DNA of 64,000 nt, from assembly GCF_900141755.1 (NCBI RefSeq), contig NZ_LT670844.1, positions 1,364,001 through 1,428,000 on the forward strand. The letters are read 5' to 3'. A program made the translations under genes and the position numbers. The notes beneath the pieces were generated by a model. The model saw nothing but the letters and a program-made list of their open reading frames with translations. It made no database searches and had not been told where the DNA came from. The DNA is from Bradyrhizobium lablabi (GTDB lineage Bacteria > Pseudomonadota > Alphaproteobacteria > Rhizobiales > Xanthobacteraceae). Positions 34,046 to 42,604 of the stretch are shown here, one piece after another (within the stretch, counting starts at the first letter, position 1; each line of letters starts with the position of its first letter).

Positions 34046-34439
34046 ATGACCGTTGCCACCTGGATCGGCCTCGGCACGGTCAGACTCGGTGCATCGCGAA
34101 TGTGACAACCTTAATGGACGGAGCATCTTCATCGGTGCCTCACTTAAGCGGCCAATGACTCACCAACCGGGTGCTCAGAGAGAGAGATTAGTCGAAGGGG
34201 TGGAAGCCCACGAACAAAAACGCCTGTTCCAGTTGAGGAACAAAAAAACTGTTGCGGATCAGACACAAAAATGCGCGCCAGCGGGCATTAGCATCGTTTC
34301 GCGCTTCGTGCCGCTGGCCCGATCAAACGGTATTGCGATAAATCGCTTGGACGTTCGGTGAGGTCAGTGATGATAAACGCCAGTCTGGTTGGTCGCCACA
34401 AAAGTATGTCGGCGCTGATCGACCTTAGTCGGCCGTAAC

Positions 34440-34566
34440 CGTATTGCCGCCAATGTCCGAGTTGGGTCAAAGTGAGAAGAACTCAGCATGAGCACATGTC
34501 TTCCGGGTTACCCCTGAAAGCGGACATCGCTCGGTGCAGTTGGTATGTCTCAAACGTGCCATCAGC
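34440..34566. repeat. Degenerate AGCGGACAT-type dispersed repeat
   Basis: The stretch holds AATGTCCGAGTTGGGTCAAAG, then AAAGCGGACATCGCTCGG and GGTATGTCTCAAACGTGCCA. The last word recurs as GGCATGTCTCAAACGTGGCC at 36381-36400, and AGTCCGCTTT..AGCGGACT occurs at 27994-28020. No gene is seen in 34046-34572 apart from this repeat and the promoter of the autotransporter. Confidence 0.5.
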
Positions 34567-34572
34567 GGATGC

Positions 34573-34854
34573 TCAGGTGTTTGGGTGCCACCACCCAAAT
34601 ATCGCTACAATGAGGCATGCAGCCAAGACAGTTATCTCGATGCCGATTGAAATCCAGTACAAGTCCGGCGCGGAATCTCTATGAACAACCAAATTCGACG
34701 GGTCTTGAACCGAGTCTAGAATCCAGTTTACAGGATCAGCACTGAAGGGCTTGATTTTTCTCTCGGTAAGGCCAAGCCAAAGTTTGCGGCTGGAATCGAC
34801 GCACAAATAGATCGCGACGATGCGAGCGACGATTTCATAAAGGAAAAACTGCAT
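34573..34854 (-). CDS. Small membrane protein, hypothetical
   Basis: A 93-residue frame with an N-terminal hydrophobic helix (FFLYEIVARIVAIYLCVD, about 3-20) and a C-terminal helix (YWISIGIEITVLAACLIVAI, about 66-85) ending FGWWHPNT. The amphipathic middle and the membrane-like ends argue for a genuine gene. I have seen similar Bradyrhizobium hypotheticals but assign no function. Ribosome site weak (GGATG). The gap 34855-35124 to the IS30 element shows nothing convincing. Confidence 0.55.
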   Translation of the reverse strand: MQFFLYEIVARIVAIYLCVDSSRKLWLGLTERKIKPFSADPVNWILDSVQDPSNLVVHRDSAPDLYWISIGIEITVLAACLIVAIFGWWHPNT

Positions 34855-35124
34855 TCAAACATCCATTCATCAAGTCCTGATTCGATGACCAGGCCGTATG
34901 ACTCATCAATCCGCATGGTTACCGCAGTCATTGCATCGCCCCTACTTGGTTTGAGTGTGGCCGGCTTTGGTGTTGGTTCAATTGCAGGAACCATCACGGT
35001 GACGGTATTAGGGATTCCCCGGGTCCTACGATTCGCGGCAAGGTTAGTCGCCCCTAACTTCGGCTTTCGGTCATTCGCGTCGGTTTGATAGGACACCGGC
35101 GACTTCCGGTCTTCCCCTGCCGGC

Positions 35125-36285
35125 TCAACCGGTCGACGCAACACAGGCGTTAAATCTCTCTGCTGGGGTTTCAAATTGCAAGGTCTCACGTGGTCGTTCG
35201 TTTAGCTGACGAGCCACTTTGTTCAGGTAGGCTTGTGAGTGCACCGACAAGTCGGTGCCCTTCGGAAAGTACTGTCTCAGCAGGCCATTGGTGTTCTCGT
35301 TCGACCCGCGCTGCCACGGGCTTTGCGGATCGCAAAAATAGACGTCGATTTTGGTCGCCAACGTAAAGCGGCGATGATCCGTAAGTTCCTTTCCCCGGTC
35401 CCAGGTCAGCGACTTATACAGCTCCTTTGGTAGCTTCTTCGCCTGCTTGATGAGCGCGGTGACCACCGTTCGGGTGTCCTTACCGGCCACCTTGGCCAAC
35501 ATCACGTAGCGCGTATGACGCTCGACCAAGGTCGCGATGTAGCTGTTGTTCGGCCCGGACAGCAGATCGCCTTCCCAATGGCCAGGCACCGCTCGATCTT
35601 CAACCGCCGCCGGTCGCTGGCGGATTGAGACGATATCCTTGATATGCCCCCGTCTATCGCCATCCGGATCGACCGGCTTGGAGCGACGCATCGAGCGCTT
35701 CGATCGAAGATGACTAAGCAGCTCTTTCTTGAGCACGCCACGGGTTTGTACAAATAAGCTGCGGTAGATCGTCTCGTGTGACACCTGATTACACTCGTCT
35801 TCAGGATGCGTTCTCTTCAGCCAGCCGGCTATCTGCTCGGGTGACCAATCCAATCTGAGCTTCCCCGCGACAGCTCGCCGTAGCCGCGGACTGCTCGCCA
35901 ATTTACAGCATTTTGGACGACGAGCTCGCGCCCAGGCATTCTCATCTGCAAGTGCCGCTCGGTAGCGGTCATAGCCGCCATTACGGTTCATTTCCCGGCT
36001 CACCGTCGAGGGTGAGCGGCCAAGCAACTTGGCGATCGATCGGGCCGATCGATGTGCCGTAACACCTCTGGAAATCACCTCGCGTTCCGCGAGCGTCAAT
36101 GCCAGCCTGGAGCGACGCCGCTCGGCAGGACGAATCCCACCATGCGGAGCCACCAAAAAATAGATCGACGATGACTGCTTACCAAAAGCGCGTCCGATCG
36201 CCTTTAGCGACTCCCCGCGCTTCCAGCGATCCCATAACTCCGTTTTCTCTGCCGCAGTAAACCCTCTATGAAATTTGTGAGCCAT
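35125..36285 (-). CDS. IS30 family transposase
   Basis: A 386-residue DDE transposase. The N-terminal region has a helix-turn-helix (SLKAIGRAFGKQSSSIYFLV) and a second one, HRSARSIAKLLGRSPSTVSREMNRNGGYD, typical of IS30. The catalytic residues are the Asp in GHWEGDLL (about 220), the Asp in TWDRGKEL (about 283) and the Glu in GSNENTNGLLRQYFPKG (about 325). ATG 36285 has GGAG 9 bases upstream; ATG 36300 is an alternative. The frame is intact. Confidence 0.94.
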   Translation of the reverse strand: MAHKFHRGFTAAEKTELWDRWKRGESLKAIGRAFGKQSSSIYFLVAPHGGIRPAERRRSRLALTLAEREVISRGVTAHRSARSIAKLLGRSPSTVSREMNRNGGYDRYRAALADENAWARARRPKCCKLASSPRLRRAVAGKLRLDWSPEQIAGWLKRTHPEDECNQVSHETIYRSLFVQTRGVLKKELLSHLRSKRSMRRSKPVDPDGDRRGHIKDIVSIRQRPAAVEDRAVPGHWEGDLLSGPNNSYIATLVERHTRYVMLAKVAGKDTRTVVTALIKQAKKLPKELYKSLTWDRGKELTDHRRFTLATKIDVYFCDPQSPWQRGSNENTNGLLRQYFPKGTDLSVHSQAYLNKVARQLNERPRETLQFETPAERFNACVASTG

Positions 36286-36337
36286 CAAACCACACTCCAT
36301 CTCTCCTTTAAGATAAAGTGTTGCGTCAACCGGTTGA
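35125..36337 (-). mobile_element. IS30-family insertion sequence, complete
   Basis: The element is about 1213 bp. Terminal inverted repeats of 20 bp (35125-35144 TCAACCGGTCGACGCAACAC; 36318-36337 its complement with one mismatch) bound a single transposase whose stop codon lies inside the left repeat. No clear target duplication was seen, and the ends may be off by one or two bases. The flanks include AGCGGACAT-type repeats, consistent with an insertion-prone zone. Confidence 0.85.
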
Positions 36338-37001
36338 GACCACCCCCGCAGAACGGACATTCTCAGGGACAGTCGGCATGTCTCAAACGTGGCCGTTGCG
36401 ATTGGCAGCTGTGGCTGCGACAAAGTAACCCGACGGGCAAAATTTCCCTTTCGCTGTCGGGCAAATCACTTTTAGGACTCACGCCATCCTGTCCCCGAGG
36501 AAGGGGCGTTGGCCATCGTTACCGAACGTTGGGATGGGATGCGGTGGACGCGGCGGCATCGTGCGCGCGATGGGATCGCAGGGCGGGATAAACTCCGTGA
36601 GCGATCACAGGACGTGCCAACGAGCGGTGCCGAGGCGTACGGCAAAGTCGTGTGGTTCCGATGCCTCAGTGGTTGGCATCAAGTCTTTCGGAGGCGCGAA
36701 AGCCCAACCGGGCCGGAGCGCCGGTTTCCGGGAGGCGACGGAGGCAGGAAAGCCCGATACTCCGGGGAGAGCACGATATAAGTCGTAAAGCCATTGCGCA
36801 GGGAATGTCGGATCGCCTCCGCTGCCCTGTATGCTCGTGTGCGATTTTCTTTCACCCTTTGCACACGGGACCGCGGGTGCAGCGCGCATCCGGCATTCCC
36901 TGCTCCCTCATTATTTCGAGGGACAACGAAATGCAAACCTCGGGCGTCTCCCGCCGCGAGACCACGGACGTGTATCTGCTGTTTGAAGAGCGAGACGCCC
37001 T
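36338..37001. other. Gene-free stretch resembling a long dispersed repeat
   Basis: No convincing gene lies in these 664 bases. From about 36370 the sequence reads like a long intergenic unit that I recall recurring in Bradyrhizobium and Nitrobacter genomes (GGGATGCGGTGGACGCGG, GATCGCAGGGCGGGATAAAC, GTAAAGCCATTGCGCAGGGA, ACCGCGGGTGCAGCGCGCAT). It includes palindromic words and ends with a GCGTCTCCCGCCGCGAGAC hairpin just before the dehydrogenase stop codon. This recall cannot be verified here. Confidence 0.5.
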
Positions 37002-37127
37002 TTAATGCTTCCCTGCCCCCATATATCCAAACAAGAATCCCGCCACTTTCCGCTTCTGGATTTCCTCGCTGCCTTCGGTGATGCGGTAGCGGCGGTGGTG
37101 GCGGTAGATGTGTTCGAACGGCTTGTG
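37001..37127 (-). repeat. Right copy of the acyl-CoA dehydrogenase 3'-end direct repeat
   Basis: Same orientation as 27866-27989 and about 95 percent identical over 120 bases. Together they bracket about 9 kb. Similarity stops just after the stop codon on one side and at CGGCTTGTG on the other. Confidence 0.85.
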
Positions 37128-38276
37128 GCGCGAATAGCCCATGCCGCCATGCACCTGCATGGCGCGGTCGGCTGCTTCGCAGCACAGCCGGTTTGCCCAG
37201 TAGTTGCACATCGACACCTTGTCGGAGAGCGTGTGCTCGACCTGCGCCTGGGTGAGCTGGTCCATCTCCCAGGCGGTCTTGCGGATCAACAGCCGCAGCA
37301 TCTCGGCCTGCGTCGCAAGCTCGACCAGCGGCCACTGGATCGCCTGGTTTTCGGCGAGCGCTTTGCCGAACGGCTTTCGCTCGCGAGCATATTTTACGCT
37401 CTCATTGATGCAATAGACCGCAGCACCCAGCGAACTCGCGGCCTGCCGAATCCGGTTCTCATGCACAAAACATTGTGCCAGCGACAATCCGCGGCCGATC
37501 TCGCCGAACAGCGCGTCCTCAGCGACGAACACATCGGTAAAGCTGACGCGCGGATGATCGGTCGGCATGTTAAACGTCCACATATATTCCTCGACCTTCA
37601 CGCCCGCGGCCTTGGCCGGCACCAGGAAACAGGTGATGCCGCGCGCATCGCCGTCATTGCCGGACGTGCGGGCGAACAGCGCGCAATGGGTCGCGACATG
37701 CATGCCGGTGGTCCACATCTTCTCGCCGTTGATCACCCAGCCTTTGACGTTGTCGCGCGTTGCCGGCACCGCCTTGGTTTCCATATGGGTCGCATCCGAG
37801 CCGTGCTCGGGTTCGGTGAGCCCAAACGTGATGCGGTATTTTCCCGTGATTGAGCCTTCGATCATCGCCTTCTGCTCGTCGCGGCCATAGCGGTCGAGCA
37901 TCGTCACCAATGGCAGATTGCCCACGATGGAATGCTCGTTCTGCAGGTCGTTGTGCAGGCCAAGTCCCTTCGAGGCAAAATGTTCGCGGATCACCGCCAT
38001 CCAGAGATTGGAACCATCCTTGCCGCCATAGCGCTTCGGGATCGCAAAGCGCAGATGCCCCGCCTCGTCGGCGAGATTTTTCACCCGTCGCAGCAGCGCT
38101 TCCCACTCATGCCGCGGCAGCCCGCCATTCTCGAAATCGGTGCGCGCCCATTCGCGGCGGTGATCGAAGAAACGGATGTTGTCATCGGCCTCTTCGATCG
38201 GTTTTATCTTTTGCGCGACGAATTGGTCGAGCTCGGCGAGATAGGCGACGAGGTCAGCCGGCAGTGCAAAATCCAC
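37002..38276 (-). CDS. Acyl-CoA dehydrogenase family protein
   Basis: A 424-residue FAD enzyme that introduces a 2,3 double bond into acyl-CoA. FAD and substrate motifs are FGLTEPEHGSDATHM (about 150-164) and GWVINGEKMWTTGMHVATH; the C-terminal helix has MQVHGGMGYSRHKPFEHIYRHHRRYRITEGSEEIQ, with the likely catalytic Glu in ITEG. Length is normal for the family. Translation begins at GTG 38276 with GGGAG 7 bases upstream. It is divergent from a crotonase gene, a natural metabolic partner. Its 3' end is duplicated at 27866. Confidence 0.95.
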   Translation of the reverse strand: MDFALPADLVAYLAELDQFVAQKIKPIEEADDNIRFFDHRREWARTDFENGGLPRHEWEALLRRVKNLADEAGHLRFAIPKRYGGKDGSNLWMAVIREHFASKGLGLHNDLQNEHSIVGNLPLVTMLDRYGRDEQKAMIEGSITGKYRITFGLTEPEHGSDATHMETKAVPATRDNVKGWVINGEKMWTTGMHVATHCALFARTSGNDGDARGITCFLVPAKAAGVKVEEYMWTFNMPTDHPRVSFTDVFVAEDALFGEIGRGLSLAQCFVHENRIRQAASSLGAAVYCINESVKYARERKPFGKALAENQAIQWPLVELATQAEMLRLLIRKTAWEMDQLTQAQVEHTLSDKVSMCNYWANRLCCEAADRAMQVHGGMGYSRHKPFEHIYRHHRRYRITEGSEEIQKRKVAGFLFGYMGAGKH

Positions 38277-38466
38277 GGCAATTCTCCCAGATATCGTTTT
38301 CTTGTCGTTATGTCCCCGCGCGTTCGATTAAGGTGAGAAGCCCCGACCAAGTCAAGCAAGCTTGTGGCGCGGAGGCGCCTTGCGTAATTGGATGGCGTTC
38401 GCAGGCGCGAGCGCGCTAGTATTGCCTCCAACATTCCACGCCACAGAAAAACGCACGGGAGCAAAC

Positions 38467-39246
38467 ATGGATTTGAAATTCTCAAAGGTCACGCGCAAGG
38501 GCCCGGTCACGATCGTGACGCTGTCGCGGCCCGAAGTGTACAACGCGCTGCATATCGACGCGCATTTTGAGCTGAACAAGGTGTTCGACGATTTTTCCGC
38601 CGATCCCGAGCAATGGGTCGCGATCGTCACCGGCGCCGGCGACAAGGCGTTCTGTGCGGGGAACGATTTGAAATGGCAGGCGGCGGGCGGAAAGCGCGGC
38701 TGGGACAAGGGCGGCTTTGCCGGGCTGACCTCGCGCTTCGACTGCGACAAGCCGATCATTGCGGCCGTCAACGGCGTCGCCATGGGCGGCGGTTTTGAGA
38801 TTGCGCTCGCCTGCGATCTCATCATTGCCTCGGAGAATGCCACGTTCGCTCTCCCCGAACCGCGCGTCGGCCTTGCGGCGCTCGCCGGCGGCGTGCACCG
38901 GCTGCCGCGTCAGATCGGGCTGAAGCGCGCGATGGGCATGATCCTGACCGCGCGCCATGTCAGCGCCAAAGAAGGCCTTGAGCTCGGTTTCGTCAACGAG
39001 GTGGTACCGCAGGGCGAAGCGCTGGCGGCGGCGGAGCGCTGGGCCGAGACCATCTGCAAGAACTCGCCGATGTCGATCCGCGCGTCCAAGCAGGCCATTC
39101 AGAAGGGCCTCGCCGTGTCGCTGGAACAGGCCATCACCGAGCAGCGCGAATACCCGGCGGTGAAAGCGATGGCGGCGTCGCAGGATTATGTCGAGGGACC
39201 GAAAGCGTTTGCCGAAAAGCGCCCGCCGAAATGGGTGGGGAAGTGA
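38467..39246 (+). CDS. Enoyl-CoA hydratase/isomerase (crotonase) family protein
   Basis: A 259-residue crotonase. Oxyanion-hole segments are DKAFCAGNDLKWQ (about 60-72) and GVAMGGGFEIALACD (about 105-119). The first acidic residue is in ALPEPRVGLAALAGG, but the second, normally Glu in LAMEMVLTG, is replaced by Gly (RAMGMILTA). It may therefore act as an isomerase or a different crotonase rather than a standard hydratase. GGGAG precedes ATG 38467. Divergent from the acyl-CoA dehydrogenase. Confidence 0.92.
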   Translation: MDLKFSKVTRKGPVTIVTLSRPEVYNALHIDAHFELNKVFDDFSADPEQWVAIVTGAGDKAFCAGNDLKWQAAGGKRGWDKGGFAGLTSRFDCDKPIIAAVNGVAMGGGFEIALACDLIIASENATFALPEPRVGLAALAGGVHRLPRQIGLKRAMGMILTARHVSAKEGLELGFVNEVVPQGEALAAAERWAETICKNSPMSIRASKQAIQKGLAVSLEQAITEQREYPAVKAMAASQDYVEGPKAFAEKRPPKWVGK

Positions 39247-39270
39247 CGTAACGGGCGCAGCGCTCCCTCC

Positions 39271-39358
39271 CGTCATTGCGAGCGAAGCGAAGCAATCCAT
39301 TATCGCCATTCGCGCAAGTAGTGGATTGCTTCGTCGCAAACGCTCCTCGCAATGACGG
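39271..39358. repeat. Intergenic palindromic repeat, CGTCATTGCGAGCGAAGC type
   Basis: CGTCATTGCGAG at one end pairs with CTCGCAATGACG at the other, and GAAGCAATCCA with TGGATTGCTTC. A second member lies at 53374-53493. It sits between two convergent genes and could also act in termination. Confidence 0.85.
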
Positions 39359-39359
39359 G

Positions 39360-39740
39360 TTAACCACCCTGCTCTCCCAACTCCCTCCGATACGACGCGT
39401 AATTCGGCTGATCGACGGCCAGTTTGTCCATCGTTGTCTGCCAGAGATGATCGGCGAGCCCAGGCGTTTTCAGGTCGACCTCGCCTTTTGCGATTTGATC
39501 GGCGAGCAGGCGGTTGAGCTCGGTGAGCGAGCCCTCCTTACCCAAGAGCTGCGACAGCCGGGCCAACTCCGCGGCATCACTGCCCTGCCCCAGCGCAAGG
39601 TGCCGCGTCACCAGATCGAGCATGTTGATCGCGACCCGCAGCTTGAATGCGTTGTGCCCGCTCATTTGAGGCGCGATGTCGTCGCGCAAGAAATCCGCGA
39701 CCGCTTTTGTCAATTCGGTGAGTGTCGGTTCGTCCTGCAT
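39360..39740 (-). CDS. DUF6285 domain-containing protein
   Basis: A 126-residue, mainly helical protein that I match to DUF6285, usually encoded beside ACAD10/11-type phosphotransferases and acyl-CoA dehydrogenases. Landmarks are LTKAVADFLRDD near the start, GHNAFKLRVAINMLDLV (about 28-44) and LTELNRLLADQI (about 72-83). It begins one base after the stop of the phosphotransferase gene. Its role is unknown; context implies it assists 4-hydroxyacyl-CoA processing. Confidence 0.85.
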   Translation of the reverse strand: MQDEPTLTELTKAVADFLRDDIAPQMSGHNAFKLRVAINMLDLVTRHLALGQGSDAAELARLSQLLGKEGSLTELNRLLADQIAKGEVDLKTPGLADHLWQTTMDKLAVDQPNYASYRRELGEQGG

Positions 39741-39741
39741 G

Positions 39742-40728
39742 TCATGTTCCTCGCGGGGCTAACAACCGCAACAGATCGATCTCCGTCTCCGACGCGCGGC
39801 GGCCGATCATGGCGCGTTCCATCGAATGGTCAGGCGAGAGACGAAAACGCTGCATCATGCCACAGCACATCACGCCCCAGCGCAGCGTGCCCATCACTTC
39901 CCAGAATGTCACCCGCTTTGCATCGACGCGGCGGCCGGCCGCCTCGTATCCCGCGAACAACTCTTCGCGTGTCCCAAAGCCTCCGACGGGCTTGTCGATC
40001 TCGCCAAAACGCCAGGAATTGACACAGACCCAGCCGAGATCCTCCATGGGATCGCCAGTATGCGCGAGCTCCCAGTCCAGCACCGCGCGCACGCCATCGG
40101 GGCCAATGATCAGATTGCCGTGGCGGAAATCGCCATGCACCAGCGTCACCTCGTCGGACGGGCCGGGATCGTGGTCGGCGAGCCAGCGCAGCGCCAATTC
40201 GAACACCGGCCGCGGCCAGTCAAAGCTGCGATAATCCTGCTGCAGTTCGGCAATTTCCTTCGCCGCCGTCATGCGGCGAAGCTTTGGCAATTCCGACAGC
40301 GGCAATCCATGGATGCAAGCCGCGACCGTGCCGAGCTGACGCGCCAGTTTCGGACGGGCACTCGCAAATTTGTCATCGCGAAGAATTTTGCGCGCGATGG
40401 TTTCGCCATCGACCCGCGCCATGACGAATCCGGTGCCGAGCTCGTCCTGCGGCTGCAAGACATGCAGCACGCGCGGCGAAGGTACGCCGGCGTCATAAGC
40501 AAGCTGCATCAGCCTTGCCTCGGCATCGAGCCCGGCCGCACGCCCAGGTGCTGCGCCGTAACCTAACGGCGCCCGCCGCAGGATCGCGCCGATGTTGCCG
40601 TCGGGATGCACGATATCGAACGACCAGGTTTCCTGGCTGGCGCCGCCGGAAAGCCTGACGACGCCAGCCACGCCGGTCGCGCCGTGGCACCACGCGGCGA
40701 CGCTGCGCCCGAGCAGCGCCTCCATCAT
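39742..40728 (-). CDS. Phosphotransferase family protein, ACAD10/11 kinase-like
   Basis: A 328-residue aminoglycoside-phosphotransferase-fold kinase. VRLSGGASQETWSFD is the ATP-binding N-lobe (about 22-36), LVHGDFRHGNLIIG holds the catalytic Asp (near 202), and AVLDWELAHTGDPMEDLGW the metal-binding Asp. Relatives fused to ACAD10/11 phosphorylate 4-hydroxyacyl-CoAs so that they can be rerouted into beta-oxidation. Its ATG overlaps the upstream crotonase stop (ATGA), giving coupled translation. Confidence 0.93.
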   Translation of the reverse strand: MMEALLGRSVAAWCHGATGVAGVVRLSGGASQETWSFDIVHPDGNIGAILRRAPLGYGAAPGRAAGLDAEARLMQLAYDAGVPSPRVLHVLQPQDELGTGFVMARVDGETIARKILRDDKFASARPKLARQLGTVAACIHGLPLSELPKLRRMTAAKEIAELQQDYRSFDWPRPVFELALRWLADHDPGPSDEVTLVHGDFRHGNLIIGPDGVRAVLDWELAHTGDPMEDLGWVCVNSWRFGEIDKPVGGFGTREELFAGYEAAGRRVDAKRVTFWEVMGTLRWGVMCCGMMQRFRLSPDHSMERAMIGRRASETEIDLLRLLAPRGT

Positions 40729-41516
40729 CTGCCCTTGAATTTGGCCGGACGCTTTTCGAGGAAGGCGGTGACGCCCTCCTTGAAATCTTCCGCAGCACCG
40801 GCAATCCGCTGCGACTCGAATTCGAGGTTGAGCTGGTCCTCGAACGAATTGTCCGGGCTTTCCCAATAGAGTTTCCGGATCAGCGACAGCGCAATGGTCG
40901 GGCCGTTGGCAAGCTCATGCGCGAGCTTCATGGCCTCTTCCATCAGCGCAGCATCGTCGTACACGCGATTGACGAGCCCCCATTCCAGCGCCTTTTCCGC
41001 CGACAGTCTCTCACCCATCAGCGACAATTCGACCGAGCGCGCTCTTCCGATCAGCCGCGGCAACAGCCAGGTCGAGCCGCAGTCTGGCACCAGGCCGATG
41101 CGCCGGAACGCCTGCAGGAAATAGGACGAGCGCGCGCACAAGATCATGTCGCCCATCATTGCAAAACTCATCCCGGCGCCGGCGGCCGGGCCGTTGACCG
41201 CCGTCACCAGCGGGCAATGCAGGTTGCGCAACCGCCGCAGGAACGGATGAAAGCCGATCTCGAGCGAAGCGCCGGCATTGCTCTTGCCCGGCTTCTGGTT
41301 ATTCCGGCCCTGCAAATTGGCGCCGGTGCAGAAGGCGCGGCCCGCGCCGGTCAAAACCACGCAACGGACCTCGGCCTTGTTCTCGTCGATGGCGTCGAGC
41401 GCCTCGGCAAGGCCGCCCAGCATATCCATCGACACCGCGTTCATCACCTCCTGATGGTCGAGCTTCAGGATGGCCACAGGGCCGTCGAAATCGAGCGTGA
41501 CGTGTTTGAGCTGCAT
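40725..41516 (-). CDS. Enoyl-CoA hydratase/isomerase, PaaG-like
   Basis: A 263-residue crotonase most like PaaG (epoxyphenylacetyl-CoA isomerase). GRAFCTGANLQ and NGPAAGAGMSFAMMGD form the oxyanion hole; RRIGLVPDCGSTWLLPRLIGRARS matches the PaaG-type Asp site, while the Glu of PEI in hydratases is absent. The remaining Glu is in SVELSLMG. Isomerisation of a CoA thioester is therefore likelier than hydration. GAGG lies 7 bases before ATG 41516. It heads an operon with the phosphotransferase and DUF6285 genes and is divergent from an SDR. Confidence 0.92.
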   Translation of the reverse strand: MQLKHVTLDFDGPVAILKLDHQEVMNAVSMDMLGGLAEALDAIDENKAEVRCVVLTGAGRAFCTGANLQGRNNQKPGKSNAGASLEIGFHPFLRRLRNLHCPLVTAVNGPAAGAGMSFAMMGDMILCARSSYFLQAFRRIGLVPDCGSTWLLPRLIGRARSVELSLMGERLSAEKALEWGLVNRVYDDAALMEEAMKLAHELANGPTIALSLIRKLYWESPDNSFEDQLNLEFESQRIAGAAEDFKEGVTAFLEKRPAKFKGR

Positions 41517-41683
41517 TTGTTTCCTCATCTGCTTTGGCCCGCGTGTTCTTCCGCGGCACGGAAAGTCTTCAATCTCGGACCCATATTTGATTTTTAGACG
41601 CAGCTTGTCCATGGTTGTGACGGGAACATCTGCCTGCCAGCGGACGCGCGGCCTAACGCGCGCCAAACCAAATGGAAACGCTC

Positions 41684-42463
41684 ATGAGCATATTTGACCT
41701 CTCCGGCCGCGTCGCGGTCGTCACCGGCGGCAATGGCGGCATCGGGCTCGGCATCGCGCAGGCACTCGCCGCAGCCGGCTGCAATGTCTCGATCTGGGGC
41801 CGCAATGCCGAGAAGAACAAAAATGCTGCCGCATCCATGGCCGGCTCGCCCGGCAAGGTCGATAGCAGGATTTGCGATGTCAGCGATGCCGCCTCGGTGA
41901 AAGCGGCGATGGCGGCGACGCTCGGGCACTTCGGCCGGGTCGACGGCTGCTTTGCCAATGCCGGCATCGGCGGCGGCGGACGGCACGCTTTCATCGACCG
42001 CACCGAGGAGCAATGGCGGACCATGTTCGCGACCAATCTCGACGGCGTGTTCCACGTGTTCCAGGCGGCCGCCCGCCACATGACCGAGCGCGCCACTGCC
42101 GGCGACGGTTTTGGTCGTCTGGTCGCAACCTCGAGCCTCGCCTCGCTGTTCGGCACCGCGCGCAACGAGCATTATGCCGCGACCAAAGCCGCCATCAACG
42201 CGCTGGTCCGCGCGGTCGCGGTCGAGCTCGCACGCCACGGCGTCACCGCCAACGCCATCCTGCCCGGCTGGATCAAGAGCGACATGACCGCCGGCGTGCT
42301 GGCGAATGAAAAATTCGTCGGCGCGGTGATGCCGCGGATTCCGATGCGCCGGTTCGGCGAACCCACCGATTTCGGCGGCATCGCGGTCTATTTGATGAGC
42401 AAGGCGTCGTCCTATCACACGGCGGATTGTTTTGTCATTGACGGCGGCTACACGGCGTTCTGA
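41684..42463 (+). CDS. SDR family oxidoreductase
   Basis: A 259-residue classical short-chain dehydrogenase: TGGNGGIG (14-21), ANAG (91-94), catalytic S151, Y164 and K168 (NEHYAATKAA), and the C-terminal VIDGGYTAF. It probably oxidises a hydroxy group on an acyl-CoA or alcohol. ATG 41684 has GGAA upstream; ATG 41672 adds four residues and is possible. It faces the PaaG-like gene. Confidence 0.92.
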   Translation: MSIFDLSGRVAVVTGGNGGIGLGIAQALAAAGCNVSIWGRNAEKNKNAAASMAGSPGKVDSRICDVSDAASVKAAMAATLGHFGRVDGCFANAGIGGGGRHAFIDRTEEQWRTMFATNLDGVFHVFQAAARHMTERATAGDGFGRLVATSSLASLFGTARNEHYAATKAAINALVRAVAVELARHGVTANAILPGWIKSDMTAGVLANEKFVGAVMPRIPMRRFGEPTDFGGIAVYLMSKASSYHTADCFVIDGGYTAF

Positions 42464-42604
42464 CATCGCTCGCAACGTTGATGCGGTTTCTTTGCGCTAC
42501 CCAGCTTGCTCGAAAACACGATAGAGTGCCGATGACACGGGTTTCAGACAGATCGTCCGGACGATGACGGGAAAAATCGATCTGAGCCATTGGGAGGACT
42601 ACAA

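Noticed and set aside
34728..35189. Open frame of 153 codons on the minus strand across the gap and into the IS30 element
   Set aside because: It crosses the IS30 boundary at 35125, has no ribosome site and its translation is low in structure.
28000..37000. Accessory block considered as a prophage
   Set aside because: No integrase, portal, capsid, tail or lysis genes were seen. Its contents are bacterial regulatory, surface and IS genes.
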